Assembly (NCBI GenBank): GCA_027315345.1
Contig: DAHUYE010000090.1
Span: forward strand, 48,241-112,240
Direction of reading: 5' to 3'
Origin: Actinomycetota bacterium
GTDB taxonomy: Bacteria > Actinomycetota > Acidimicrobiia > Acidimicrobiales > JAJPHE01
Length of the DNA stretch: 64,000 bases
Shown here: positions 42,886-51,866 of the stretch, piece by piece
Layout of the letters: every line of letters starts with the position of its first letter
Position numbering within the stretch: the stretch's first letter is position 1
Notes under the pieces: model-generated
What the model saw: only the letters and a program-made list of their open reading frames with translations
The model's database searches: none
What the model was told of the DNA's origin: nothing
Program-made: the position numbers and the translations under genes

Positions 42886-43907
42886 GTTTCCAGGGCCGCT
42901 CCCAGGGCGGCGGTGACCATCGCCTCGACCCGGTCCGGGGCCAGCTGGCTGGTGCCGGGTTCGTTGCCGGGGGTGCCGGGGTGGGTGCCGGGCTCGGGGA
43001 CCAACCGGGCGATGGTGGCCCGGACCCCGTTGAAGGACCACCGCCCCGGGCCGGGTTCCGCCGCGCTGAGATCGGCGGCCACAGCGCTCAGGTCGAGGCG
43101 GGGGGCCCAGGCCGGGGAGGCCAGCTCGACCCAGGTCTCGTAGCGGAAGTACAACTCGAAGCGGGGCGGGCTGAGGACGAGCACCCGGCTCCGGGCGCTG
43201 CGGTTGTGGACCGCCACCGGATGCACCGCCGCCGCCCGGCGCCGGCCCAGCTGGCTGGCCGGCCGCCAGTTCACCCCCCCAGCCCGCACCACGGCCAGAT
43301 CCAGATCGGGCCGCTCGTCGATCACCACGGCCCCGGCGTCCAGCGCCGCCTGACTGTCGGTCAGGAACTCCTCCTCTTCTTCCCAGTCGGTGCGCCACTG
43401 CTTCGATCCGGCCAGGAGGGCCGGCAGGCGCTCGAGGCCGGTCCGGTGCAGCCCGCCGTCGAGGGCGGGATTGGGAGCGGGGCCGATCCAGGACTCGGCC
43501 AACCGGCTGAGGGCGAAGGACGCTCGGAGGGCGGTCGGGTCGTGGCCCCGGGCGAAATCACCCGCCTCGGCCAGCGCCATCAACCGGTCCTCGCTGGCCA
43601 GGGCGGCGGCCGGGTCGGTGAGGGCGTAAACGCCGGCCAAACCGTCCTGATCGAAGTGGTCGGTGGTGACCACGGTCTGCTCGGCCCGCAGCCGCCGCCG
43701 CCCCGCCCAGCGGGCCCCGGCCCGCAGCCAGGCGAAGACGATCCCGGTCGACAGGTCCTGCTTCAGGGCCGGGGGCGTGGGGCTGCCGGGCCAGTGCGAG
43801 AGGGTGAGAACGGTGCTCTCCACCGGGGCACCGTCGACCATGACGTTGGGCCGGTCGTTCAACTCGCTCAGGGCGAAAAACTCCAGGCCCGCCTGAAGGC
43901 GGCTCAC
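42882..43907 (-). CDS. Conserved-looking hypothetical protein (341 aa)
   Basis: Cytosolic protein of 341 residues that I cannot assign with confidence; it may belong to an actinobacterial DUF family. Recognisable stretches are FFALSELNDRPNVMVDG, TLSHWPGSPTPPALKQDLSTG, TTDHFDQDGLAGVYALTDP and a C-terminal FELYFRYETWVELAS. The pairing of NVMVDG, TLSHWPG and DHFDQDG suggests an Asp/His-based active site, perhaps a hydrolase of the DHH-like type, but this is only an impression. GTG 43907 overlaps the stop of the pterin dehydratase gene by 4 bp (GTGA), so the two are translationally coupled. Confidence 0.65.
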   Translation of the reverse strand: MSRLQAGLEFFALSELNDRPNVMVDGAPVESTVLTLSHWPGSPTPPALKQDLSTGIVFAWLRAGARWAGRRRLRAEQTVVTTDHFDQDGLAGVYALTDPAAALASEDRLMALAEAGDFARGHDPTALRASFALSRLAESWIGPAPNPALDGGLHRTGLERLPALLAGSKQWRTDWEEEEEFLTDSQAALDAGAVVIDERPDLDLAVVRAGGVNWRPASQLGRRRAAAVHPVAVHNRSARSRVLVLSPPRFELYFRYETWVELASPAWAPRLDLSAVAADLSAAEPGPGRWSFNGVRATIARLVPEPGTHPGTPGNEPGTSQLAPDRVEAMVTAALGAALET

Positions 43908-44182
43908 ACCATCTGATCTATGCGGGCAGCCAGATCCAGATCGAGGTGGGTGATGCCCCCGGCGGTGTGGGTCCACAACTCCAGGGTCACCGTCCGCCAG
44001 GACAGCGCGATATCCGGATGATGGTCGGCTTCCTCGGCCAGATCCGCTACACGGTTGACGAAATCGACCGCCGCCCGGAAGCTGGCGAGGTCGGCCACCC
44101 GGATGAGCCGATCCCCCCGACGCTCCCAATGAAGGCCGGTCAGCCCAGCCTCGATCTCCTGGTCCGACAGGCGCTTCGGCAC
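43904..44182 (-). CDS. phhB: Pterin-4a-carbinolamine dehydratase
   Basis: Small enzyme of 92 residues that dehydrates 4a-hydroxytetrahydropterin. It has the DCoH fold signature: KRLSDQEIEAGLTGLHWER, LASFRAAVDFVNRVADLAEE, ADHHPDIALSWRTVTLELWTH and GITHLDLDLAARID, with the catalytic His pair in DHHP. GTG 44182 gives the usual N-terminus and has TAGCGT 7 nt upstream. It is coupled to the downstream hypothetical gene by a 4-bp overlap. No aromatic amino acid hydroxylase is seen nearby, so its partner is unknown. Confidence 0.9.
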   Translation of the reverse strand: MPKRLSDQEIEAGLTGLHWERRGDRLIRVADLASFRAAVDFVNRVADLAEEADHHPDIALSWRTVTLELWTHTAGGITHLDLDLAARIDQMV

Positions 44183-44189
44183 GCCGGCG

Positions 44190-44199
44190 ACGCTACCCT
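44190..44199. promoter_or_regulatory. Overlapping divergent -10 hexamers in a 24-bp gap
   Basis: Minus-strand TAGCGT (44190-44195) lies 7 nt from GTG 44182, and plus-strand TACCCT (44194-44199) lies 7 nt from ATG 44207. The two hexamers share two bases. Both -35 regions must fall within the opposite gene, so the two promoters cannot easily be occupied at once. Confidence 0.55.
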
Positions 44200-44206
44200 C
44201 GCCGCC

Positions 44207-45841
44207 ATGACTGAGGACCACGGCGGGAGGGACGACCTGGATGGGCTGATCCAGGACTGGATGGATGAGGAAATGGCCGCAGCCCCAGTGCGGGCCACCA
44301 GCTTGGGGGTCGACGGCCACGATCACGAGTTGGGCCACTTCGGGGCCGACTTCTTCGAGGCCGAAATCGCCCGAGCCGACGGCTGGCGCGCCCGGCTGGA
44401 GAAGGTAGGCGACGACGGCCTGAGCACCAGCCAGATCATCGACCGGGACCTGGTCCTCTCCGGGCTTCGGGGCCGGCTGGTAATGGACGACTGGCAGGCC
44501 TGGCGGCGGGATCCGTCCCTGTACCTGGACCCCTGTCTGAGCGGGGTGTTCATGCTTTTCCTGCAGGATCAGCATCCTCTGGCGGAGTTGGTCGACTCGG
44601 CCTGCGCCCGCCTGGCCCAGGTGCCCTCCGCCCTGGAGGCGGCCGCCGGCCAGCTCGATCCCGGCCTGCTGGCACCGGTCATCCGCGACCGGGCCGTCGG
44701 GCAGTGTGAGGCGGCCATCCGGTACTACCGGGAACTGCTCCCGGCCGACATCCCCGATCCGGCCGGCCGCCAACGGGTGGCGGAAGCCGGCCGAGTGGCG
44801 GCTGACGCCTTCGAGGGACTGGCCGCGCATTTGGCGGGGCTGGAGCCCAAAGGCGGCTATGCCATCGGTGAGGAGCGCTACAGCGCCCTACTCCGCCAGC
44901 GGGAGTTGCTCGACTACGGAACCGACGGCCTGCACCAGCGGGGCCGGGCGGCCTGGTCCGACCTGGACGGAAGGATGACGGAGGTGGCTGCCCGGCTGGG
45001 CTCGAAGAGTTGGCGCCAAGCCCTGGAGGCAATCAACGACCGGCATCCGGCCACACCCGAGGAGATGCTAGAGGGCTACCGGTCGGTCACCGAGCGCTGC
45101 AGGCGCTTCCTGATCGACCGCGACCTGGTGACCATGCCCGAGGGCGAGACCTGCTCGGTCGTCCCCTCCCCGCCCTTCCAGCGCCCCCTCCTGGCGGTGG
45201 CCTCCTACTCGGCGCCGCCCACCTTCAAGCCGTCCCGGGCCGGGCACTTTTTCGTTCCCTATCCGCCCGGAGGCACCAGCCCCGAACAGATCCAGCAGCG
45301 GATGGCCACCAACAGTTACGCCACCATGGCGACCATCGCCGCTCACGAGGCGTACCCCGGGCATCACTGGCACCTGGTCTGGTCCCAGGACCATGCCAGC
45401 CCGGTCCGCTCCATGGTGCGGACCCCTTATTTCAGCGAGGGATGGGCTCTCTTCGCCGAGCACATCATGAACGAGGCCGGATTCTTCGCCGACGACGCCG
45501 AAGTGTTGTGCCACCTCGAGGCCCGTCTGTTTCGGGCCGCCCGCATCGTGGTCGACACCAGCCTCCACGCCGGTGACATGACCATGGAGCAGGCGGTCGA
45601 GCACATGCGCAGCCACACCGGCCTGTCAGAGGCCACGGCCCGGGCCGAGGTCGGTCGCTACTGCGCCTGGCCCACCCAGGCCGCTTCCTACCTGACCGGG
45701 GCCATCGAGTTGGAGCGCATCCGGGGGAGCTACCTGGCCCAAGGGCGGGGCACGGCCCGTTCCTTCAACGATGCGGTGGCCGCCACCGGTTCGCTCCCTC
45801 TCGGGCTAGCCGAGCTGGCGGTCATGTCTCAGGGCGGCTGA
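44207..45841 (+). CDS. DUF885-family metallopeptidase-like protein
   Basis: Protein of 544 residues of the DUF885 family, no signal peptide. The zinc-type site is TIAAHEAYPGHHWHLVW (near residue 380), with the downstream Glu in YFSEGWALFAEHIM and Tyr/Arg-rich VGRYCAWPTQAASYLTG near the C-terminus, the pattern that links DUF885 to M32-like carboxypeptidases. It may hydrolyse a peptide or amide in the cytosol. ATG 44207 is fixed by TACCCT 7 nt upstream and the 24-bp gap to the divergent dehydratase gene. The reaction is not demonstrated for close relatives that I know. Confidence 0.85.
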   Translation: MTEDHGGRDDLDGLIQDWMDEEMAAAPVRATSLGVDGHDHELGHFGADFFEAEIARADGWRARLEKVGDDGLSTSQIIDRDLVLSGLRGRLVMDDWQAWRRDPSLYLDPCLSGVFMLFLQDQHPLAELVDSACARLAQVPSALEAAAGQLDPGLLAPVIRDRAVGQCEAAIRYYRELLPADIPDPAGRQRVAEAGRVAADAFEGLAAHLAGLEPKGGYAIGEERYSALLRQRELLDYGTDGLHQRGRAAWSDLDGRMTEVAARLGSKSWRQALEAINDRHPATPEEMLEGYRSVTERCRRFLIDRDLVTMPEGETCSVVPSPPFQRPLLAVASYSAPPTFKPSRAGHFFVPYPPGGTSPEQIQQRMATNSYATMATIAAHEAYPGHHWHLVWSQDHASPVRSMVRTPYFSEGWALFAEHIMNEAGFFADDAEVLCHLEARLFRAARIVVDTSLHAGDMTMEQAVEHMRSHTGLSEATARAEVGRYCAWPTQAASYLTGAIELERIRGSYLAQGRGTARSFNDAVAATGSLPLGLAELAVMSQGG

Positions 45842-45911
45842 GCGCCAGACATCCCCCGGCGTCATGTCCGGTCGGGCCAAGATGGAACGAGGCTCTAGGG
45901 CAGGAGGAAAT

Positions 45912-47330
45912 ATGGCCGTAACGGTCCCGCCGAGGCACGATCAGACCGAGGAACCGTCCGCATTTCACATCGAGCAGCACGGAATCGACCACATCCGCGA
46001 GTCGGAGCGCTGGGGCCGGCCATCCTCGCTGTTCTGGATGTGGGCCGGAGCCGTATGGAACATGGAGTTTGTCGTCTACGGCGCCCTGATGGTGGTCGTC
46101 TTCGGTCTCTCCTTCGCCCAGGCCGTCCTGATCGGCTTGGTGGGAAACCTGTTCTACGTGCTGACCGGGCTGTGCAGTATCCAGGGGCCGGTGGCCGGCA
46201 CCACCGCCTTCGGAGTCAGCCGGGCCGCCTTCGGCCCGAATGGCAACCGCCTGCCTTCACTGTTCAACTGGATCACCCAGGTCGGCTTCGAAATCGAGGG
46301 CATCGCTCTCATCGTCTTTGCCGGGGTGGCGCTGGGTGAGAAGGCCGGCTACCACCCGGGTACGCCGTTCAAGACCGTCCTCATCGTCGCGGCGGTGGTT
46401 ATCCAGGCGATCCTTCCCTTTCTCGGTCATGCCACGGTGCTCAAGGTGCTGAAGATGCTCACCATCCCCTTCATCGCCCTGTTCGCGGCGATGGCGGTAC
46501 TGACCTACTCCAAGGTCCACGTGCACGCCGTGCACCACGGCGCCGGCTGGGGATCGATGCTGGTGGCACTGGCCCTCGTGATAGCCACCGGCGGCCTGGG
46601 CTGGACCGAGAACGCCAACGACTACTCCCGGTACCTGCCCCGGGACACCGACCCCCGCCGGATCGTGATAGCCGTCGGCCTGGGAGCCGGAGTCCCGTCT
46701 TTTCTTATGGAGGTCCTGGGGGCGGCCATCGCCACCGGGGTTCCCGCCGCCACTTCGATCACCGGGATGCTGGGTGCCTTCACGGCCTGGTTCACCTGGC
46801 CGTTCTTGATCTTCGCCATCGCCCAGCTCTTCGCCATCAACACCCTTGACCTGTACTCGTCAGGCGTGACCCTGCAGAGCCTCGGGCTGCGACTGGCCCG
46901 GGTGCACTGCGTGCTGCTCGACGCGGTGGTGGCGGGAGGCTTCACCGCTTACGCCGTGTTCTCCAACCGCTTCTACCAACTCCTGTCCGACTTCCTGTTG
47001 TTCATCATCGTCTGGCTGGCGCCGTGGTGCGCCATCTATCTGGTCGACTGCCTGCTGCGGCGCAACCGGTACGACGTCGCCGCTCTTATGGACACCCGCG
47101 GCGGGCTCTACTACCGCTCCGGTGGCATCCACTGGCCGGCCATCATCGCCCAGGTGGTCGGAATGGTGGCCGCCTTCTCCTGGCTCGATGCCTACTCGCC
47201 CTACGTGTCCTGGTTGTCGTCCCACTTCGACGGGTCGGACTTCAGCGTCTTCATGGGGCTGTTCTTCGGCGGCCTGGTCTACTGGCTGCTGGCCGCTCGC
47301 GGCGTCAAGCGGGAGGTCCCCGTCTCCTGA
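45912..47330 (+). CDS. NCS1-family nucleobase/HMP permease
   Basis: Cytoplasmic-membrane transporter of 472 residues with about 12 hydrophobic segments, of the purine-cytosine permease family. Signatures are SLFWMWAGAVWNMEFVVYGAL, TAFGVSRAAFGPNGNRLPSLFNW (substrate loop), VIATGGLGWTENANDYSRYLP and FAINTLDLYSSGVTL. ATG 45912 follows AGGAGGA exactly, so the upstream open frame is not used; unlike most genes here this one has a normal ribosome-binding site. It ends 3 bp from thiD. The substrate may be cytosine, a purine, or the thiamine precursor HMP, which fits the ThiD neighbour. Confidence 0.87.
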   Translation: MAVTVPPRHDQTEEPSAFHIEQHGIDHIRESERWGRPSSLFWMWAGAVWNMEFVVYGALMVVVFGLSFAQAVLIGLVGNLFYVLTGLCSIQGPVAGTTAFGVSRAAFGPNGNRLPSLFNWITQVGFEIEGIALIVFAGVALGEKAGYHPGTPFKTVLIVAAVVIQAILPFLGHATVLKVLKMLTIPFIALFAAMAVLTYSKVHVHAVHHGAGWGSMLVALALVIATGGLGWTENANDYSRYLPRDTDPRRIVIAVGLGAGVPSFLMEVLGAAIATGVPAATSITGMLGAFTAWFTWPFLIFAIAQLFAINTLDLYSSGVTLQSLGLRLARVHCVLLDAVVAGGFTAYAVFSNRFYQLLSDFLLFIIVWLAPWCAIYLVDCLLRRNRYDVAALMDTRGGLYYRSGGIHWPAIIAQVVGMVAAFSWLDAYSPYVSWLSSHFDGSDFSVFMGLFFGGLVYWLLAARGVKREVPVS

Positions 47331-47342
47331 GGCTCAGGAGAC
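47322..47342. terminator. Hairpin shared by permease and thiD 3' ends
   Basis: A perfect inverted repeat, GTCTCCTGA and TCAGGAGAC around GGC. The left arm is the last three codons of the permease gene and the right arm, read on the other strand, is the last three codons of thiD: both end GTC TCC TGA. It could terminate both transcripts. The stem is only 9 bp. Confidence 0.55.
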
Positions 47343-48137
47343 CCAGAGGCGGTAGAAGTGGTGGACGGGGCCGTGCCCTCGGCCCACGTCCAGCTGGTCT
47401 GCAGCCGCCAAAGCGCCCGTCAGGTAATCCTTGGCCTCGACCACGGCGTGGCGCCAGTCTTGTGAACTCGGCCTCAGGGCGGCAATGGCCGCCGAGAGGG
47501 TGCAGCCGGTGCCGTGGTCGTTATCGGTGGCGATGCGCGGCGCCCTCAGCACCTCCACCCCTTCCTCAGTCAGGAGTACGTCGATGCTTTCGGCGTCGGC
47601 CAGGTGCCCCCCCTTGAGCAGGACCCGCTTGGCTCCCAGGGCGGCCACCCGCTCGGCTTGGCCTGGCAGGTCCCGAGCGGCGGTGACGACCGGCTCGCCC
47701 AGCATCACGGCGGCCTCATCCAGGTTAGGGGTGACCAGGTCGACGGCCGGCATCAGTTCCCCCACCAGGCCTTCCACTGCCGCCGGCTGGAGCAGGATGT
47801 CCCCGCTTTTGGCCACCATCACCGGATCCAGCACCACATAAGCAGGCCGGTAGCGGTGCAGGCAGTCGGCCACGGCCCTGATCACGTCGGTATTGGCCAG
47901 CATGCCGATCTTGACGGCGTCGACGCGGACGTCCGCCAACAGCACCTCCAGTTGAGTGGTCACGAACTCGGCTGGCACGTCCATGACCTCGTGCACTCCG
48001 GTCGTGGTTTGGGCCACCAGAGCGGTGACCACCGACATCCCGTAGACGCCCAGGGCCGAGAAGGTCTTGAGGTCGGCCTGGATCCCGGCCCCGCCGCTCG
48101 GGTCCGTGCCGGCGATGGTCAGGACGTTGAAGATCAT
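47334..48137 (-). CDS. thiD: Hydroxymethylpyrimidine/phosphomethylpyrimidine kinase
   Basis: Thiamine-biosynthesis kinase of 267 residues (ribokinase fold) that phosphorylates HMP and HMP-P. Family signatures: [21 protein letters not shown] at the N-terminus, [62 protein letters not shown] and the anion-hole motif [15 protein letters not shown] with the catalytic Asp/Cys region. ATG 48137 begins the fold. No TPP riboswitch is seen on either side. It diverges from the PIG-L gene across 93 bp and is convergent with the NCS1 permease. Confidence 0.94.
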   Translation of the reverse strand: MIFNVLTIAGTDPSGGAGIQADLKTFSALGVYGMSVVTALVAQTTTGVHEVMDVPAEFVTTQLEVLLADVRVDAVKIGMLANTDVIRAVADCLHRYRPAYVVLDPVMVAKSGDILLQPAAVEGLVGELMPAVDLVTPNLDEAAVMLGEPVVTAARDLPGQAERVAALGAKRVLLKGGHLADAESIDVLLTEEGVEVLRAPRIATDNDHGTGCTLSAAIAALRPSSQDWRHAVVEAKDYLTGALAAADQLDVGRGHGPVHHFYRLWVS

Positions 48138-48230
48138 GGAGCCGGCCAACTTACGCCTTTGCCGACCAAGGTCTGGGCGCAGGACAGGGTAGGCGCCACG
48201 CCCCGCCCCCGGGCAGGGCAAGCTGTGGGC

Positions 48231-49073
48231 ATGACGCCGTCCCGACAGTTGACCCTCATGGCCGTCCACGCCCATCCCGATGACGAGTCCTCCAGCACCG
48301 GCGGGGTGCTGGCCCACTATTCCGACCAGGGGGTGCGTACCGTCCTGGTCACGTGCACCAACGGGGAGTATGGGGACGGCCCGGATCATGTTAAGCCGGG
48401 CGAGGACGGCCACGATCCCGAACTGGTGGCCAAGGTCCGCCTGGAGGAACTGCGCACGGCGTGTGGCCACCTGGGGGTCAGCGATCTGGAGCTGCTCGGC
48501 TACCACGACTCGGGCATGTCGGACTGGGAATACAAGGACCATGCGCATACCTTCTGCAACGTGCCGATGGAGGAGTCGGTCGGACGCCTCATCGGCCTGA
48601 TGGAGCACTACCGCCCCGACGTGGTCATCACCTATGACGACATGGGTGGCTACAACCATCCCGATCACATCCGGGCCCACGACATTGCCGTGGCGGCGGT
48701 GGAGCAGACCGACATACCCGCCAAGCTCTATTTCATCGGCCGGCGCCGCCGGGACTGGGAGAAGCTCCGGGAGCGCATGGAGGCGGCCGGCATCGAAGTG
48801 CCCAACTTCCCCCAGCGCCAGACCACCCCGGAGGCCATCGCCCGCATGGAGGAGATGGAGCAAAGGATCTCGACCACGGTGGACACCTCGGCGGTGGCCG
48901 CCCGCAAACGGGCCGCCCTGGCTGCCCACGCCAGCCAGCTGGATCAGTCGTGGTGGCTCAAGTTCCCGGAGGACATGTTCAGCGAGGTGTTCTCCCACGA
49001 GTCCTTCATCCGGGCCCGGGACCGGAGCGGGGCGCCGGTGCCGGAAGACGACCTCTTCGCCGGGTTGCGCTGA
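48231..49073 (+). CDS. PIG-L family deacetylase (MshB/Mca-like)
   Basis: Zinc deacetylase of 280 residues. Metal-binding segments are VHAHPDDESSSTGGVLAHY (AHPDDE) and GGYNHPDHIRAHDIAVAAV, with LGYHDSGMSDWEYKDH and DVVITYDDMGG between. It resembles both MshB, which makes the mycothiol precursor GlcN-inositol, and Mca; it lacks the EGEILNPAMD loop that identifies the mca gene at 37.5 kb. It starts the run PIG-L, tldD, tldE, with 7 bp before tldD. A role in mycothiol or another N-acetylated sugar pathway is likely but not settled. ATG 48231 begins directly before the domain. Confidence 0.85.
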   Translation: MTPSRQLTLMAVHAHPDDESSSTGGVLAHYSDQGVRTVLVTCTNGEYGDGPDHVKPGEDGHDPELVAKVRLEELRTACGHLGVSDLELLGYHDSGMSDWEYKDHAHTFCNVPMEESVGRLIGLMEHYRPDVVITYDDMGGYNHPDHIRAHDIAVAAVEQTDIPAKLYFIGRRRRDWEKLRERMEAAGIEVPNFPQRQTTPEAIARMEEMEQRISTTVDTSAVAARKRAALAAHASQLDQSWWLKFPEDMFSEVFSHESFIRARDRSGAPVPEDDLFAGLR

Positions 49074-49080
49074 ACCGGTG

Positions 49081-50511
49081 ATGGACGAGGCGGTGGCGGC
49101 CGTCGAAGCCGCCCTGGCTGCAGGGGCGGCCTACGCCGACGCCCGGGTGATGGTGACCCGGGCCGAGGCCATGTCGGCCCAGAACGCCGAGATCGAAGAC
49201 ATGCGCCGCTCGGAGTCCAGCGGGGTGGGCGTCCGGGCGCTGATCGGGTCCTCCTGGGGCTTCTTCGCGGTGGCCGACCTGTCCCCGGCGGCGGTGCGCC
49301 GGGCCGGGGAACGGGCAGCGGAGACGGCCCAGGCGTCGGCCCGGGTCCCCGGTCCGGCTCTGGAGCTGGCGCCGGTGCCGCCGGTGGTGGACCACTGGGA
49401 GAGCGCCTGTCGGGAAGATCCACTGTCCGTATCCCTGTCCGAGAAGGGTGATCTCCTGGTGGAGTCGACCCGGGCCGCACTGGCGTCCGGGGCCCAGCTG
49501 GCCCAGGGTTCGTACCGGATATGGGACACCGATAAGGCCTTCGCCTCCAGCCAGGGGTCGCGGATCTCCCAGCGGATCCGGGAGTGCGGGGCGGAGATGT
49601 CGGCCACCGCCGTGGGTGACAGCGAGACCCAGCGCCGCTCCTATCCCGGTATCCGGGGTCAGTACGGGACCCAGGGCTGGGAGCTGATTCGGTCCCTCGA
49701 CCTGGTCGCCAATGCCGCCCGGGTCGGGGAGGAGGCGGTGGCGCTTCTCTCGGCTCCGCCCTGCCCGGAGGCGACCACCGACCTCATCCTCGGCTCCGAG
49801 CAGATGGCCCTGCAGATCCACGAGTCGGTCGGCCACGCCACCGAGTTGGACCGCATCCTGGGCTGGGAGGCGGCCTTTGCCGGAACGTCATGGCTGGATC
49901 TGAGCCAGATGGGTTCACTGCGCTTCGGTTCCGAGCTCATGAACATCACCGCCGACGCCAGCCTGCCCGGCGCCCTGGGCTCCTTCGGGTATGACGATGA
50001 AGGCACCCCGGCCCACCGGGTCGACATCGTCAAGGACGGCATCTGGGTCGGCGTCCTGTCGGGGCGCGACTCGGCGGCTCTGGCCGGCATACCGGCGGGG
50101 GGGATGGTGCGAGCCGACGGCCACGACCGTATCCCGATGGTGAGGATGACCAACATCGGCCTCCTGCCCGGGCCCCATTCCCTCGAGCAGATGGTGGCCG
50201 AGACCTCCGACGGCATACTGATGGACACCAACCGGTCCTGGTCCATCGACGACCGCCGACTCAACTTCCAATTTGGCTGCGAGATCGCCTGGGAGATCAA
50301 AGACGGCCGGCGGGGCCGCATGCTGCGCAACCCGACCTACACGGGCATCAGCCCCAAGTTCTGGGGTTCGATGGACATGGTCGGGGGCCAGGCCGAACTG
50401 ATCTACTGGGGCACACCCAACTGCGGCAAGGGCCAGCCCATGCAGATCGGCCACACCGGCCATCCGGCCGTTCCGTGCCGGTTCCGGGGCGTGAGGGTGG
50501 GCGTGCGTTGA
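49081..50511 (+). CDS. tldD: Metalloprotease TldD
   Basis: TldD subunit of the TldD/TldE zinc protease, 476 residues, cytosolic. The zinc motif is MALQIHESVGHATELDRILG (near residue 246, HExxxH with the downstream ligand region), with RVDIVKDGIWVGVLSGRDSA and the conserved C-terminal INPxY-like segment RMLRNPTYTGISPKFWGSMD and IYWGTPNCGKGQP. The complex trims unfolded or modified peptides, for example microcin B17 and CcdA in E. coli. GTG 49078 is an equally possible start. The gene is coupled to tldE by a 4-bp overlap. Confidence 0.92.
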   Translation: MDEAVAAVEAALAAGAAYADARVMVTRAEAMSAQNAEIEDMRRSESSGVGVRALIGSSWGFFAVADLSPAAVRRAGERAAETAQASARVPGPALELAPVPPVVDHWESACREDPLSVSLSEKGDLLVESTRAALASGAQLAQGSYRIWDTDKAFASSQGSRISQRIRECGAEMSATAVGDSETQRRSYPGIRGQYGTQGWELIRSLDLVANAARVGEEAVALLSAPPCPEATTDLILGSEQMALQIHESVGHATELDRILGWEAAFAGTSWLDLSQMGSLRFGSELMNITADASLPGALGSFGYDDEGTPAHRVDIVKDGIWVGVLSGRDSAALAGIPAGGMVRADGHDRIPMVRMTNIGLLPGPHSLEQMVAETSDGILMDTNRSWSIDDRRLNFQFGCEIAWEIKDGRRGRMLRNPTYTGISPKFWGSMDMVGGQAELIYWGTPNCGKGQPMQIGHTGHPAVPCRFRGVRVGVR

Positions 50512-51866
50512 CAAGCGACACCCAGGCGGACGCGGCGACTCTGGCCGACCGGGTTCTGGACCGGATCGGAAGCCGGGCCGAGGCCGCCGTGACGGTGAGT
50601 ACCGTCCACGACGGGCTGACCCGGTTCGCCAACTCCTTCATCCACCAGAACGTGGGCGATGAGCACGTGCTGGTCAGCCTGGAGCTGGTCAGCGACGGCC
50701 GCCCGGCGGCGGCGTCCACCTCCATCCTCGACGACGACTCCTTGACCCGGCTGGTGGACGGCGCCCTGGCCACCGCCTCACTTCGGCCCGTGGATCCCAG
50801 TTGGGCAGGTTTGTGCCCCCCCACCGCGCCGCACTTCAATCAGGTCCACTACGACCCGGCCACCGCCGCCATCGGCCCGGCCCAGCGGGCCGAAGTGGTG
50901 CAGGGATTCGTGGAGGCAGGTGCAGGGCTGGAGGCGGCCGGCTACTGCCAGACCACGACGGTCGAGTCGCTGCTGGTCAACTCCCTGGGACAGCGGGTCT
51001 CGGACCGCACCACCATGGCCGTCATCGACGGCATCCACCGGCAGGGCCGGGCCGACGGGTGCGCGTCGGCGGCCACGAGCCGGTTTGCCGATCTGGACGG
51101 GCACCGGGTGGGCACCGAGGCGGCCCGGCGGGCCCGGGCGGCGGCGGAGCCGATCGAACTGGCGGCCGGTCGCTACGAGGTCGTGCTCGATCCACGCTGC
51201 GTCGCCTACATGATGGACTTCTTCACCGTCTACGGATTCAACGCCCGGGCCGTGCAGGAGGGCCGATCCTTCGTGTCGGTGGGTGAGATGCAGATGGACC
51301 CCTCCGTGTCCATCTGGGACGACGCCGGGGACCCCCGGCACCTCGGGCCCTCCTATGACAGCGACGGCACCCCCAAGGCCCGGCTGGACCTGGTCAGCTC
51401 CGGCCTGACCGTGGGGGTCACCCATGACCGGCGCACGGCGGCCAAGTCCGGGGTCACCTCCACCGCTCACGCCGTGCCCGGTGGGGCGGGCATGGGCGCC
51501 CTGGCCAGCAACCTGTTCTTGGGGCCGGCCTCCGGTCCCGGCGTCCCCCATACCGAACTGGTGGCCGGCGTCCAACGAGGACTGCTGGTCAGCGACTTCT
51601 GGTACACCCGGGTCCTCGACCCCAAGACCCTGGTGGTGACCGGCCTGACCCGCAACGGCGTCTTCGTCATCGAGGACGGCGCGCTGGGGCCGGCCGTCTC
51701 CAACCTCCGCTTCACTCAGTCCCCGGTGGCCGCCCTGGCTCCCGGTCATGTCCTGGGGGTCGGTGATGACGGCACCCTGGCCCCCGGGGGGCTGCACTTC
51801 GCCTGGAACCACGCCCCCAGCCTGCGCCTGGAGCAGTGGGCCTTCACCGGCAATGCCTCCGGGTAG
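50508..51866 (+). CDS. pmbA: TldE/PmbA metalloprotease partner
   Basis: TldE subunit of the TldD/TldE heterodimer, about 452 residues. It shows FANSFIHQNVGDEHVLVSLEL near the start, YEVVLDPRCVAYMMDFFTVYG in place of the zinc motif (no HExxxH, as expected), GFNARAVQEGRSFVS, and the C-terminal VSDFWYTRVLDPKTLVVTGLTRNGVFVIEDG. I chose TTG 50508, which overlaps the tldD TGA by 4 bp; GTG 50475 in frame would overlap more. Its stop codon is part of a hairpin shared with the next gene. Confidence 0.9.
   Translation: MTSDTQADAATLADRVLDRIGSRAEAAVTVSTVHDGLTRFANSFIHQNVGDEHVLVSLELVSDGRPAAASTSILDDDSLTRLVDGALATASLRPVDPSWAGLCPPTAPHFNQVHYDPATAAIGPAQRAEVVQGFVEAGAGLEAAGYCQTTTVESLLVNSLGQRVSDRTTMAVIDGIHRQGRADGCASAATSRFADLDGHRVGTEAARRARAAAEPIELAAGRYEVVLDPRCVAYMMDFFTVYGFNARAVQEGRSFVSVGEMQMDPSVSIWDDAGDPRHLGPSYDSDGTPKARLDLVSSGLTVGVTHDRRTAAKSGVTSTAHAVPGGAGMGALASNLFLGPASGPGVPHTELVAGVQRGLLVSDFWYTRVLDPKTLVVTGLTRNGVFVIEDGALGPAVSNLRFTQSPVAALAPGHVLGVGDDGTLAPGGLHFAWNHAPSLRLEQWAFTGNASG

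Noticed and set aside
45842-45911. TPP riboswitch before the NCS1 permease
   Set aside because: Only 70 bp are available and no CTGAGA-type core is present.
48231-49073. Firm assignment of the second PIG-L protein as MshB
   Set aside because: Metal motifs fit but the features that separate MshB from Mca and other PIG-L proteins cannot be decided by eye.
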